Assembly (NCBI GenBank): GCA_964020975.1
Contig: OZ026619.1
Span: 4,107,915 to 4,171,914, forward strand
Source: Hermodice carunculata
Taxonomy: Eukaryota > Annelida > Polychaeta > Eunicida > Amphinomidae
Length of the DNA stretch: 64,000 nt
Direction: 5' to 3'
Of this stretch, positions 36,760 through 48,569 are shown in pieces. The position numbers were made by a program, and so were the translations under genes. The first letter of the stretch is position 1, and each line of letters starts with the position of its first letter. Below the pieces are notes generated by a model. The model was given only the letters and a program-made list of their open reading frames with translations. It searched no databases and had not been told where the DNA came from.

Positions 36760-37035
36760 TTGAGTGGACACACTCAATCCATACAAAACCCTGTAAACAG
36801 ACGCAGCTGATTGGAAACACTCAAGCCAGCTCGTATAAATCGAAAACTAGGTCCGCGTGAGGGAAAACACTCTTTAAGACCTGGTCTATGTCTATTTTAA
36901 AGCCTCGGATGAGTGGAAACACTCAGTTGCACCACTATAGTCCCAAATCAGTTCCAAACGAGGAAAAACACTCGACCTTTGAAATACACACAGCTCTGTA
37001 CGAAATCTTCCCTAGCTGAGTAATAACACTCAAAC
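36760..37035. repeat. Six regularly spaced small hairpins, ~50 bp apart
   Basis: A motif close to TGAGTGGAAACACTCA recurs six times. Its CACTC starts at 36,771, 36,818, 36,868, 36,920, 36,969 and 37,027, a spacing of 47-58. The intervening ~30-37 bases are only weakly alike. Copies 1, 4 and 6 keep both arms (GAGT...ACTC); copies 2, 3 and 5 have weakened left arms. This may be an old ~50 bp tandem repeat in which the hairpin survives best, or a cluster of protein-binding sites. It is not a bacterial CRISPR. Confidence 0.6.
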
Positions 37036-37482
37036 GATTCAAACAAGTTATTTATTATCCAAATGAATTAAATGAATTTAGAACAGATTTGAATCTGTTG
37101 TCAAAATAAAGCACCCCCCCCCCCCAAAAAAAAAAAACGAAAGAAAAAACAGAACAAGCAAACAAAAGCAAAAATTAAAAAAAAATCTCGGACAACACAT
37201 CGCAACGTGTGTAAATACTCCTCTGAATGCGTGCTTGGTCTAAATAGTAGCCCACCATATTATACGAGTGTGAAGACGCCCAACCAGTGAGTACAGAATT
37301 GCAAATGGCAAAATGAACGAATGAAGGTCAATGAAAATTTCCATTTGGTACATTGAAAATTTGATGTTTAGTCTGCAAGCAAATGATAGAACATATTCAA
37401 TGGTACAAAGTAATTTCAATCTGACGAAGTTCCCAATTTGAAATTATTGGTGCTTGTATCACTATGCGAATTCAACAATAAA

Positions 37483-38462
37483 CTAGAAAAGATGATTTGC
37501 TGCATAGCAAATCAGTGTGTGTGTCTTCAAAGCATATTTGTATGGCAATGTACAACTATTCCATAACACAGGAGTAGAAGTTGGAATGGCATCTCTATCT
37601 ATTACAGCTTTGAAGTTATTCAACATTTAAAATTTCTAATGGTGCTATTTAGCATAATTCAAATTGCCACAGCTTTTGTTTTAGATTCATTACATGCGCA
37701 ATGGTCAGGAACCCCCTAGTAGAAGTTAAACTGATATGAACATGAACCAAATCGGATGAAAATTGACCAAGTTATGGCAAGATGAAACTTTCAAAGGGCC
37801 AAATGACCTTGACCTTTGCCCTTTCGAGGTCACATGTTCTTATAAAAATGTGCAGTGTTGCAATACCTACAATTTGAATCTAACATGATTAGAATTGGAT
37901 GGAAAATAGCCAAGTTGTGACTGGATGAAACTTTCAAAGATTCAAATGACCTTGACCTTTGACCTTTAGAGGTCACACATAATTTTAAAATTTGCAGGGT
38001 TACAATGGCTACAATTTGAGCCCAACATGATCAAAATTAGATAAAAATTGACCAAGTTATGGCTAGAAGAAGGCCAAAAAGGAAAGTGGCCTGTAACATT
38101 GAAATGACCTTTGACCTTGAGATGACCTCTACCTGGAGTGAACCTTGACCTCAAAAATGACATTTTGGCTTAAAAGTGACCTTTGACCTTGACATGACCT
38201 TTGACCTTGACATGACCTTGACATTTGAGATGACCTTTACCTTGCTATGATCGAACTCCTATACACTCGGGACCACATCTACTATCGTATATAAGATATT
38301 GAAGATTTAAAACTTTAATTAGCCCTCATTTGCATAATTTTCAAAAGCATGACCTCTCATTATAAAAAAGCCAGACTTTATCCATAGAAGTATAATTGTG
38401 CAAAGTTTGGAGTTTCTACATGTAATACTTTTCAAATGAAATGTCGGACAAATTTGCCGGTA

Positions 38463-38522
<60 letters not shown>

Positions 38523-38540
38523 AGAAAGAAAGAAAGAAAG
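37483..38540 (-). mobile_element. Helentron-like element, copy 1 of a head-to-tail run
   Basis: The 3' end is at the left: CTAG (37,483-37,486) then TGATTTGCT-GCAT-AGCAAATCA (37,493-37,514). Core repeats of ~145 bp resemble the reverse complement of those in the 12,768 copy (GTGCAGTGTTGCAATACCTA, ACCAAGTTATGG). A dense TGACCT-rich block lies at 38,100-38,250, then the ATGTCGGACAAATTTGCC block and (GAAA)n at 38,463-38,540. The expected 5' terminal hairpin is missing because the next copy begins straight after the GAAA tract. Confidence 0.7.
38106..38250. repeat. Cluster of TGACCT (AGGTCA) half-sites
   Basis: TGACCTTTGACCTTGA and close variants follow one another across about 145 bases inside the Helentron-like copy, with around nine TGACCT words in one orientation. 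TGACCTTTGACCT is a DR1 arrangement and TGACCTTGA is the extended monomer site TCAAGGTCA. These are nuclear-receptor-type motifs. Function is inference. Confidence 0.7.
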
Positions 38541-38542
38541 AA

Positions 38543-38850
38543 CTAGGAAAGATGGTTTGCTGCATAGCAAATCAGTGTGTGTGTCTTCAAAGCATATTAG
38601 TATGGCAATGTACAACTATTCCATAAAACTGGAGTAGAAGTTGGAATGGCATCTCTATCTATTATAGCTTTGACGTTATTCAAGATTTAAAATTTTTAAT
38701 GGTGCTTTTTTAAATAATTTAAATTGCTACAACTTTTATTTTTAATTCATTAGGTGATTAGGTGCCAATGGTCAACAACCCCCTAGTAGAAGTTGGAATG
38801 ACATCTCTATTATACTGTTGAAGATATTTAAGATTGAAAATTTCAAATTC

Positions 38851-38897
<47 letters not shown>

Positions 38898-38946
38898 AGG
38901 GAGGGAGGGAGGGAGAAAGAAAGAAAGAAAGACAGACAGACAGACA

Positions 38947-39008
<62 letters not shown>

Positions 39009-39040
39009 AAAGTGTGTGTTGACACACACACACACTTTAA
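38543..39040 (-). mobile_element. Helentron-like element, copy 2 of the run
   Basis: It begins CTAG (38,543-38,546) and a hairpin GGTTTGCT-GCAT-AGCAAATC, joined directly to the GAAA tract of copy 1. The body is short with no core repeats, then a long (GAAA)n tract broken by GGGA and GACA units (38,852-39,009). It ends in the 5' hairpin AAGTGTGTG-TTGA-CACACAC... and TTTAA. Confidence 0.7.
38852..39009. repeat. (GAAA)n with (GGGA)n and (GACA)n segments
   Basis: GAAA units flank a centre containing three GGGA and about four GACA units, all tetranucleotides in register. Confidence 0.95.
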
Positions 39041-39750
39041 TGATAGAATGCATGAGCAAGGATCTTGAGCATTTCCTGAAATGTGTAATTGTATATAAAT
39101 AATGTAGCCCAAAATGTTTTCTTTAAGAGCCACTGAACTGACTGGTGTCCAGAAAGAAAACATTAACTTATAATTAAATTACCAAACAGACATAGCCATT
39201 AAATCAATGCAGCCAATGTTTATATGACAAAATTAACTCATTCAGTGATGAACCCAAAGGACATGCTCTTTGCTAATTCTTTTAAATTTGCATTGCTCAT
39301 ACAATGTGTGAAACAAATAAAAAAGGTCAGAATATCACAAATCATGAGCAGAAGAATACTCAGTATATCCCTTTGATACAGATTTTACTGACAGTAAATG
39401 AAGACTTCTGTCCTGAATGAGTCAAGGGATGCCGCATTTTCAAAGGGTCATTTTGATGTCACATCTTGTAAAATATATACCAGGATTATGGCAGTTTAAA
39501 TGAGATGTGACACCCCTGTGAAAATATCCCACAGGTCTTAAAATGTTGATAAAGGCTGTGGATTATGAGTGAAATCTATTGGGGGTAATAAAATATACAT
39601 AAACGTCAGGAGGAAAGGGTAGGGTTTATTTTGATGCGGTTACACTTGCCAGGACTTTGGAATAAGCTGGCCATTTGATACCAATCATTCACTGTCACTG
39701 GTCATGTGTGTTTGGTGGGGTGGCAGACACATAGCAGAGCCAGCTCCACA
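39041..39750. other. Non-coding stretch between Helentron-like copies
   Basis: No supported gene or repeat. Confidence 0.45.
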
Positions 39751-39751
39751 G

Positions 39752-39939
39752 CTATATAACATATTGAAGATTTAAAACTTTAATTAGCCTTCATTTGCAT
39801 AATTTTGAAAAGCATGACCTCTCATTATAAAAAGGCCAGACTTTATCTATAGAAGTATAATTGTGCCTAGTTTGGAGTGTCTACGTGTTATACTTTTCAA
39901 ATGAAATGTCGGACAAATTTGCCTGTAAAGAAAGAAACA

Positions 39940-39979
<40 letters not shown>

Positions 39980-40099
39980 AGAAAGAAAGAAAGAAATAAA
40001 GAATTCCTAGAAAAACAGAAAAGTGTGTGCTGACACACACACTTTAAATAAAGAATTCCTAGAAAAACAGAAAAGTGTGCGATGACACACACACTTTAA
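39752..40099 (-). mobile_element. Helentron-like element, copy 3, truncated, duplicated 5' end
   Basis: It starts inside the element (CATATTGAAGATTTAAAACT, as in copy 1 near 38,297) and continues to ATGTCGGACAAATTTGCC and (GAAA)n. The 5' terminal segment (AATAAAGAATTCCTAGAAAA to the CACACACACTTTAA hairpin) is present twice in tandem, ending at about 40,047 and 40,099. Confidence 0.7.
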
Positions 40100-40399
40100 C
40101 TACAGCAATATAGGGGGGGCGGGGGTGGAGGGTAAGGTTACAGTGTATTTCTGCACTGCGGCAGCGGGGCATATTCTATTTGAGTACCAACAAATACTGG
40201 ATGCCTCTAATTTTACCTACTGGCTAGTATTTCGGAATATTCTTATTTTCTGTACTCCGTAACGGGGGGAAATAATTTGCTCTACCAGCACAATGGGACC
40301 CCATCTACCTTACCCCCATACACTCAAGCTTTATGCATGAACAGCATCCAAGCGACCCAAACTTTTAGTGCATCAGCTAAATTAGGTTATTTGCTTCAT
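40100..40399. other. Non-coding stretch
   Basis: A G-rich GGGGGGGCGGGGGTGG run near 40,112. Otherwise nothing supported. Confidence 0.4.
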
Positions 40400-40660
40400 C
40401 AGGGGCGGATCCAGCATTTAGCAAAGGGGGGGGGGCCAAAAGGCCGGGGGTTTGGGGGCCGCCTAGGCCCCCAAGGGGGGGTTGGGGGCAGCGCCCCCAA
40501 TGGGGGGTCCAGGGGGCGAAGCCCCCGGAAGCTCTTGCATTTTCACCATTTTCAGGGGTAAATAATAGTGTTTCCTGGGAGGAAAATCCTGTAAGAATAC
40601 ATTTTTTTTTGAGGGGGGGGGGGCAAGGCCCCGCGGCCCCCCCCCCTAAATCCGCCCCTG
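40400..40660. mobile_element. MITE with CAGGGGCGGAT termini, 261 bp
   Basis: It begins CAGGGGCGGATCCAG and ends TAAATCCGCCCCTG, an imperfect terminal inverted repeat. It is flanked by TTCAT on both sides (40,395-40,399 and 40,661-40,665), a 5 bp target-site duplication. The interior is rich in G- and C-runs that pair across the element. MITEs with CAGGGGCGGATCCAG-type ends are common in marine invertebrates. A hAT-type origin is a guess, since hAT duplications are usually 8 bp. Confidence 0.75.
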
Positions 40661-40664
40661 TTCA

Positions 40665-41162
40665 TTGTATGTAGTGGCCTCTGTCAAATACGATTGCACA
40701 GGACCAGCATTTCTGTATTTTCCATTCATGACTACAGTCCATTTTGGCTCCAATTGGCTCCCCTACTCACGTTTATACAGATTATTACGTGTGATACATG
40801 AAGTCATTATCACTGCATACTTCATGAGGTTTCTTTCACCCATACCCGCAATAAAAAAAATAAATGACTATCTGTCATTTCATTATTTTGTTGTTGTTTT
40901 TTCACGAAAACTACATAACAGATATTGCAGTGAGATGCAGGAAAACCAGCAAGACATATTTGATATTGTTGGACATGTTTTTCCAGTCCACAGATATAAA
41001 TTAGCACAAAAGCGAAGAAATACTGACCAGATGGCTGGAGCTGAATTTCAGACTTTCACCCAGGATAAACAATTGTATGAGAACAAATCAGCAAAAATAT
41101 TTGGCTGCAAGATTAGGCCCTTATCAGGGAGTCTGATAAGCCGGGTTATATGTGAAGCATGA
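40665..41162 (+). CDS. ORF of 165 codons, unrecognised
   Basis: The longest frame outside the innexin-like gene and the simple repeats. No domain is recognised. The second half (SEMQENQQDIFDIVGH, YKLAQKRRNTDQMAG) looks more protein-like than the first. A possible acceptor (CTACATAACAG near 40,921) would make only the second half an exon. It starts directly at the MITE's edge, which argues against the annotated start. A chance ORF is as likely. Confidence 0.15.
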   Translation: MYVVASVKYDCTGPAFLYFPFMTTVHFGSNWLPYSRLYRLLRVIHEVIITAYFMRFLSPIPAIKKINDYLSFHYFVVVFSRKLHNRYCSEMQENQQDIFDIVGHVFPVHRYKLAQKRRNTDQMAGAEFQTFTQDKQLYENKSAKIFGCKIRPLSGSLISRVICEA

Positions 41163-42072
41163 CAGTCTTGTAGGCATGTTTGCTACCATGTGATCAAAAA
41201 CAGCGGTCACACAACCTTCGCCAAGGGGGGGGGGGGGGGGGTTGCCGTGAGATATTAATTCCTGCTGCAGATTTCTTGAACCCATTCCCCAGCCCCAGCC
41301 CATACAATAAAACCTTCTGTTGTCAGGATCACAAAAAGTATGTGGTCGCATTGTCATGGCTTACTAATCCATAACTTCAAGAATTTTACTTGTACTTTAC
41401 ACACCACTGACCAAGAATTATAATAAAAAAAGCCACTGGTGTCTGGGTGGACATTTTATGTGATAAACAAAAACACAAGTTCCCATCCCCCTCCCCAACC
41501 AGCTTTTCTCAATATTGATCATGAAACGGAAACTTAAATACATATCAATTGGTAAACATATCACTTTTAAGATGCATAGAAAGGATAATGAAATACTTGT
41601 GGTTCCTCTTAGCCTGGCACCCCCTCCCCACAACACACACACACACACACACACTTCCTGTCCGTGTGAATCCGATAGGATTGATAACTAACTCGGATCC
41701 GTCACGTTAACCTACATATATTTCTCGGCTGAGGGCAACCACTGGTCAAAAGTTACTAAAGCGGCTGTTGCCCTAATTTCGCTTAATAATAAGTGCCTTG
41801 TCAAGCCAACCTGGGCAAAGAAGGGGGATGAGAGAGGAGGGGGTGGGCCAGATAGAGGAGTATTTTTACAACAATCCTTTGATCAAACAGCCTGGGTCAC
41901 TGACTCTGTATATTCTGCTGGGGGCCTTCGCTGGTTCCAGCAGCCCATTTGGCCAACCATTCCGTGCAAGACTGACCCCAATCCCCTTACCAATTTATGA
42001 GTGGCCTCTGAATTCATTTTATTCCAGCTGGCTCGGGGAGGGGAGCACTTGTGTTTGTGTGTTTGCTTTCAA
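41163..42072. other. Non-coding stretch before the tandem array
   Basis: A 17-base G run at 41,225-41,241 and (AC)n at 41,633-41,654. No supported gene. Confidence 0.45.
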
Positions 42073-45000
42073 CCCATCAATAATAGTAGCCCCCAAGGGT
42101 TCTTTTGGTTTTGCCAGTTTTGAATTTTCGTGAACTTGAAAGGTCAATTGATATATTAGATTATATCAACGCAATTGTCTCCCTTCATTTAAAAATAGTG
42201 ACACCAGAACTGTAAGTGAAAACTTTCAAATTAAAACCAAAACAATGATTGTCTTGTAGAAATGTGACCTTGGAGATTTTTCGTAACATCCCATGACGAT
42301 GCATTCGCCCTTCCATGTCAGCTGAGCATGACATGACACAGCACTGCATGGAACAAGGGAGCCCCAAATCGGAGGGGTGGGGCATGGGGTGTGGGGTGGG
42401 GGGGGGGGGAGGAGGAGGAAGGCATAGTTCTGCATGTTGCCTGCCAAGACAGACTCTGCTGTGTTCTTGCAATAATGACTGAGCACACTGCACTCCGTAC
42501 AGCTCCCAGAATTATTACAGAACAAGTAAACAGTGTGTCCTCTACTGCACCAAATGTATCATTGATATGGATATAATGGTTTCAAAAAAGAAGTGTGAAG
42601 TGGGGGACGTCAGAGGAGGCTGGACAGTAAGGCGGCTGCACCAGACTTCCTCCTGCCATGAACCCCAAACATGGCGAACACCCGTGGCCGGTGCCCTTAA
42701 ACTTTACTTCACACGGGAACAGCATCCGGTTGCTCTACCGCGAGCCGCTGTTCCAAGATCGTAGCGCACCAGTGAATGTCAAATAAATGTTAGGTACACG
42801 CCTGCGAAACTTTAGATACTTAAAGATTACAATTTTATTTAGAGCAATACTTAAAAAGTGCCAAAATCTTGCCCAGAAATAAAGCAGGCAGTTTTAATTA
42901 TATTTACAAGTTACAGTTTAATCTTTCATACAAATTATTATCATGAATATGTACCTTTATTAATCGTAACACAAAAGCTATGTATTTTCGCATTACAGAA
43001 TACTTTTACTTTCAATTCGATTTACGTATTGGTACCATGTTATATATTTTATGTGTATACGTACTTTTCGGGGGGGGGGGGGATTAATTTTGTACTAGTA
43101 AATTAAAGAAGTTGCTTTTACGAGCAGAGAATCTCTGCAACCATACTTACATGATAAACCTACCTGGACAAGTGACTGTACCTGTAATGATGTAAAATAT
43201 TAATCCAAATCACCATTCCGTCAAATTATAAGAATTAGGGAAATATCTCAATCTTTTCGTGAAAAACGGGCTGAGGCAGTCATATTTTCATGCTGAAGGG
43301 ACATATTGTACTTTTAAACACAAATACCTTCCGGGTTTTTTTTTTTCATAAATTTGCGAAAGTATTAGACCAGGAAAAAGTGGTCTAGTCTGTGCATGTT
43401 AGGTCACATACAGACAAGACTGTCACGTGCCTCTTGTTGTTATCGTGGTTTGAATTAAAAGTACGACTTTACGTGATACAAACTATCAATTCATTATTTT
43501 GATTATGATTTGAGATGTGATTTACAAAAAAGAAAGGGTTGGGCCAATGGTCAAATTTTAAATGACCATGATGTATTATTCAAGGACATACACAGAGACA
43601 CTTCTTTTTCTCTTGATCAAACTTGCAAGAACAAAAGAAGTCGATCATGGTGCTTAACATGTTTTGATGTTTTACATTTTATAATCATTGACAATGCTTT
43701 CCTCTATCATTGTCATTTTATGCTCGCCCTTCGCCACCTGAAGATTGTGTAATTCCCTGGACCCCATATGGGGGGGTGGGGGTGGATATAAATTTGTGAC
43801 GCACCCAATATCGTGGAACCTATCACCCCATCCCATCAATAATAGTAGCCCCCAAGGGTTCTTTCGGTTTTGCCAGTTTTGAATTTTCATGAACTTGAAA
43901 GGTCAATTGACATATTAGTTTATATTATTGCAATTGTCTCCCTTCATTTAAAAATAGTGACACCAGAACTGTGAGTGAAAACTTTCAAATTAAAACCAAA
44001 ATAATGATTGTCTTGTAGAAATGTGACCTTGGAGATTTTTCGTAATATCCCATGACGATGCATTTGCCCATCCATGTCAGCTGAGCATGACATGACGCAG
44101 CACTGCATGGAACAAGGGAGCCCCAAATCGGAGGGGTGGGGCATGGGGTGTGGGATGGGGGGGGGGGGAGGAGGAAGGCATGGTTCTGCATGTTGCCTGC
44201 CAAGACAGACTCTGCTGTGTTCTTGCAATAATGACTGAGCACACTGCACTCCGTACAGCTCCCAGAATTATTACAGAACAAGTAAACAGTGTGTCTTCTA
44301 CTGCCACGAATGTATCATTGATATGGATATAATGGTTTCAAAAAAGAAGAAGTATGAAGTGGGGGACGTCAGAGGAGGCTGGACAGTAAGGCGGCTGCAC
44401 CAGACTTCCTCCTGCCATGAACCCCAAACATGGCGAACACCCGTGGCCGGTGCCCTTAAACTTTACTTCACACGGGAACAGCATCCGGTTGCTCTACCGC
44501 GAGCCGCTGTTCCAAGATCGTAGCGCACCAATGAATGTCAAATAAATCTTAGGTACATGCCTGCGAAACTTTAGATACTTAAAGATTACATTTTACTTAG
44601 AGCAATACTTAAAAAGTGCCAAATTCTTGCTCAGGAATAAAGCAGGCAGTTTTAATTATATTTAGAAGTTACACTTTAATCTTTCATACAAATTATTATC
44701 ATGAATATTTACCTTTATTAATGGTGATACAAAAATCTATGTATTTACGCATTACAGAATACTTTTACTTTTAATTCGATTTACGTATTGGTACCATGTT
44801 ATATATTTTATGTGAATACGTACTTTTCGGGGGGGATTAATTTTGTACTAGTAAATTAAAGAAGTTGCTTTTATGAGCAGAGAATCTCTGCAACCATACT
44901 TACATGATAAACCTACCTGGACAAGTGACTGTACCTGTAATGATGTAAAATATTAATCCAAATCACCATTCCATCAAATTATAAGAATTAGGGAAATATC

Positions 45001-48000
45001 TCAATCTTTTCGTGAAAAACGGGCTGAGGCAGTCATATTTTCATGCTGAAGGGACATATTGTACTTTTAAACACAAATACCTTCCGTTTTTTTTTTTTTT
45101 CTCATAAATTTGCGAAAGTATTAGACCAGGAAAAAGTGGTCTAGTCTGTGCATGTTAGGTCACATACAGACAAGACTGTCACGTGCCTCTTGTTGTTATC
45201 GTGGTTTGAATTAAAAGTACGACTTTACGTGATACAAACTATCAATTCATTATTTTGATTATGATTTGAGATGTGATTTACAAAAAAGAAAGGGTTGGGC
45301 CAATGGTCAAATTTTAAATGACCATGATGTATTATTCAAGGACATACACAGAGACACTTCTTTTTCTCTTGATCAAACTTGCAAGAACAAAAGAAGTCGA
45401 TCATGGTGCTTAACATGTTTTGATGTTTTACATTTTATAATCATTGACAATGCTTTCCTCTATCATTGTCATTTTATGCTCGCCCTTCGCCACCTGAAGA
45501 TTGTGTAATTCCCTGGACCCCATATGGGGTGGGGGGGTGGGGGTGGATATAAATTTGTGACGCACCCAATATCGTGGAACCTATCACCCCATCCCATCAA
45601 TAATAGTAGCCCCCAAGGGTTCTTTCGGTTTTGCCAGTTTTGAATTTTCATGAACTTGAAAGGTCAATTGACATATTAGTTTATATTATTGCAATTGTCT
45701 CCCTTCATTTAAAAATAGTGACACCAGAACTGTGAGTGAAAACTTTCAAATTAAAACCAAAATAATGATTGTCTTGTAGAAATGTGACCTTGGAGATTTT
45801 TCGTAATATCCCATGACGATGCATTTGCCCATCCATGTCAGCTGAGCATGACATGACGCAGCACTGCATGGAACAAGGGAGCCCCAAATCGGAGGGGTGG
45901 GGCATGGGGTGTGGGATGGGGGGGGGGGGGAGGAGGAAGGCATGGTTCTGCATGTTGCCTGCCAAGACAGACTCTGCTGTGTTCTTGCAATAATGACTGA
46001 GCACACTGCACTCCGTACAGCTCCCAGAATTATTACAGAACAAGTAAACAGTGTGTCTTCTACTGCCACGAATGTATCATTGATATGGATATAATGGTTT
46101 CAAAAAAGAAGAAGTATGAAGTGGGGGACGTCAGAGGAGGCTGGACAGTAAGGCGGCTGCACCAGACTTCCTCCTGCCATGAACCCCAAACATGGCGAAC
46201 ACCCGTGGCCGGTGCCCTTAAACTTTACTTTACACGGGAACAGCATCCGGTTGCTCTACCGCGAGCCGCTGTTCCAAGATCGTAGCGCACCAATGAATGT
46301 CAAATAAATCTTAGGTACATGCCTGCGAAACTTTAGATACTTAAAGATTACATTTTACTTAGAGCAATACTTAAAAAGTGCCAAAATCTTGCTCAGGAAT
46401 AAAGCAGGCAGTTTTAATTATATTTAGAAGTTACACTTTAATCTTTCATACAAATTATTATCATGAATATTTACCTTTATTAATGGTAACACAAAAATCT
46501 ATGTATTTACGCATTACAGAATACTTTTACTTTCAATTCGATTTACGTATTGGTACCATGTTATATATTTTATGTGAATACGTACTTTTCGGGGGGGATT
46601 AATTTTGTACTAGTAAATTAAAGAAGTTGCTTTTATGAGCAGAGAATCTCTGCAACCATACTTACATGATAAACCTACCTGGACAAGTGACTGTACCTGT
46701 AATGATGTAAAATATTAATCCAAATCACCATTCCGTCAAATTATAAGAATTAGGGAAATATCTCTATCTTTTCGTGAAAAACGGGCTGAGGCAGTCATAT
46801 TTTCATGCTGAAGGGACATATTGTACTTTTAAACACAAATACCTTCCGGGTTTTTTTTTTTTTTTTCATAAATTTGCGAAAGTATTAGACCAGGAAAAAG
46901 TGGTCTAGTCTGTGCATGTTAGGTCACATACAGACAAGACTGTCACGTGCCTCTTGTTGTTTTCGTGGTTTGAATTAAAAGTACGACTTTACGTGATACA
47001 AACTATCAATTCATTATTTTGATTATGATTTGAGATGTGATTTACAAAAAAGAAAGGGTTGGGCCAATGGTCAAATTTTAAATGACCATGATGTATTATT
47101 CAAGGACATACACAGAGACACTTCTTTTTCTCTTGATCAAACTTGCAAGAACAAAAGAAGTCGATCATGGTGCTTAACATGTTTTGATGTTTTACATTTT
47201 ATAATCATTGACAATGCTTTCCTCTATCATTGTCATTTTATGCTCGCCCTTCGCCACCTGAAGATTGTGTAATTCCCTGGACCCCATATGGGGTGGGGGG
47301 GTGGGGGTGGATATAAATTTGTGACGCACCCAATATCGTCGAACCTATCACCCCATCCCATCAATAATAGTAGCCCCCAAGGGTTCTTTTGGTTTTGCCA
47401 GTTTTGAATTTTCATGAACTTGAAGGGTCAATTGACATATTAGTTTATATTATTGCAATTGTCTCCCTTCATTTAAAAATAGTGACACCAGAACTGTGAG
47501 TGAAAACTTTCAAATTAAAACCAAAATAATGATTGTCTTGTAGAAATGTGACCTTGGAGATTTTTCGTAATATCCCATGACGATGCATTTGCCCATCCAT
47601 GTCAGCTGAGCATGACATGACACAGCACTGCATGGAACAAGGGAGCCCCAAATTGGAGGGGTGGGGCATGGGGTGTGGGATGGGGGGGGGGGGAGGAGGA
47701 AGGCATAGTTCTGCATGTTGCCTGCCAAGACAGACTCTGCTGTGTTCTTGCAATAATGACTGAGCACACTGCACTCCGTACAGCTCCCAGAATTATTACA
47801 GAACAAGTAAACAGTGTGTCTTCTACTGCCACGAATGTATCATTGATATGGATATAATGGTTTCAAAAAAGAAGAAGTATGAAGTGGGGGACGTCAGAGG
47901 AGGCTGGACAGTAAGGCGGCTGCACCAGACTTCCTCCTGCCATGAACCCCAAACATGGCGAACACCCGTGGCCGGTGCCCTTAAACTTTACTTCACACGG

Positions 48001-48569
48001 GAACAGCATCCGGTTGCTCTACCGCGAGCCGCTGTTCCAAGATCGTAGCGCACCAATGAATGTCAAATAAATCTTAGGTACATGCCTGCGAAACTTTAGA
48101 TACTTAAAGATTACATTTTACTTAGAGCAATACTTAAAAAGTGCCAAATTCTTGCTCAGGAATAAAGCAGGCAGTTTTAATTATATTTAGAAGTTACACT
48201 TTAATCTTTCATACAAATTATTATCATGAATATTTACCTTTATTAATGGTAACACAAAAATCTATGTATTTACGCATTACGGAATACTTTTACTTTTAAT
48301 TCGTTTTACGTATTGGTACCATGTTACATATTTTATGTGAATACGTCCTTTTCGGGTGGGATAAATTTTGTACTCATAAAGAAGAAAAGTTGCTTTTATG
48401 AGCAGAGAATCTCTGCAACCATACTTACATGATAAACCTATCTGGACAATTGGCTGCACCTGTAATGCTGTAAAATATTATTCCAAATCACACGCTCCGT
48501 CAAATTATATGACTTAGGGAAATATCTCAATCTTTCGACGAAAAACGGGCTGAGGCAGCCATATTTTCC
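42073..48569. repeat. Tandem array of a ~1.76 kb unit, 3.7 copies
   Basis: The phrase CATCAATAATAGTAGCCCCC recurs at 42,075, 43,834, 45,595 and 47,359 (periods 1,759, 1,761 and 1,764). Copies are 42,073-43,831, 43,832-45,592, 45,593-47,356 and a partial 47,357-48,569. Copies 2 to 4 are nearly identical over most of their length; copy 1 is somewhat more diverged, and the last ~200 bases of copy 4 diverge strongly. Many differences are in G- and T-run lengths. Each unit holds an AT-rich half, a G-rich run, the palindrome GCAGAGAATCTCTGC, a hairpin TAGACCA...TGGTCTA and an inverted repeat GGAACAGC...GCTGTTCC around 42,716-42,754 in copy 1. Repeated ORFs of 65-66 and 80 codons (for example 43,510-43,752) are conserved only because the DNA is. 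Confidence 0.93.

Noticed and set aside
36760-37035. A bacterial-type CRISPR array
   Set aside because: Repeats are too short and too diverged, spacing varies by 11 bases, no cas genes are present and the surroundings are plainly animal DNA.
42700-42765. tRNA-like or SINE head in each 1.76 kb unit (GGTTGCTCTACCGCGAGCC)
   Set aside because: It resembles an antisense D-arm with a short inverted repeat, but no convincing B box is found at the right distance.
43510-47272. Identical 80-codon and near-identical 66-codon ORFs in the 1.76 kb units
   Set aside because: Non-coding flanks are just as similar, so the identity reflects recent duplication and not selection on a protein.
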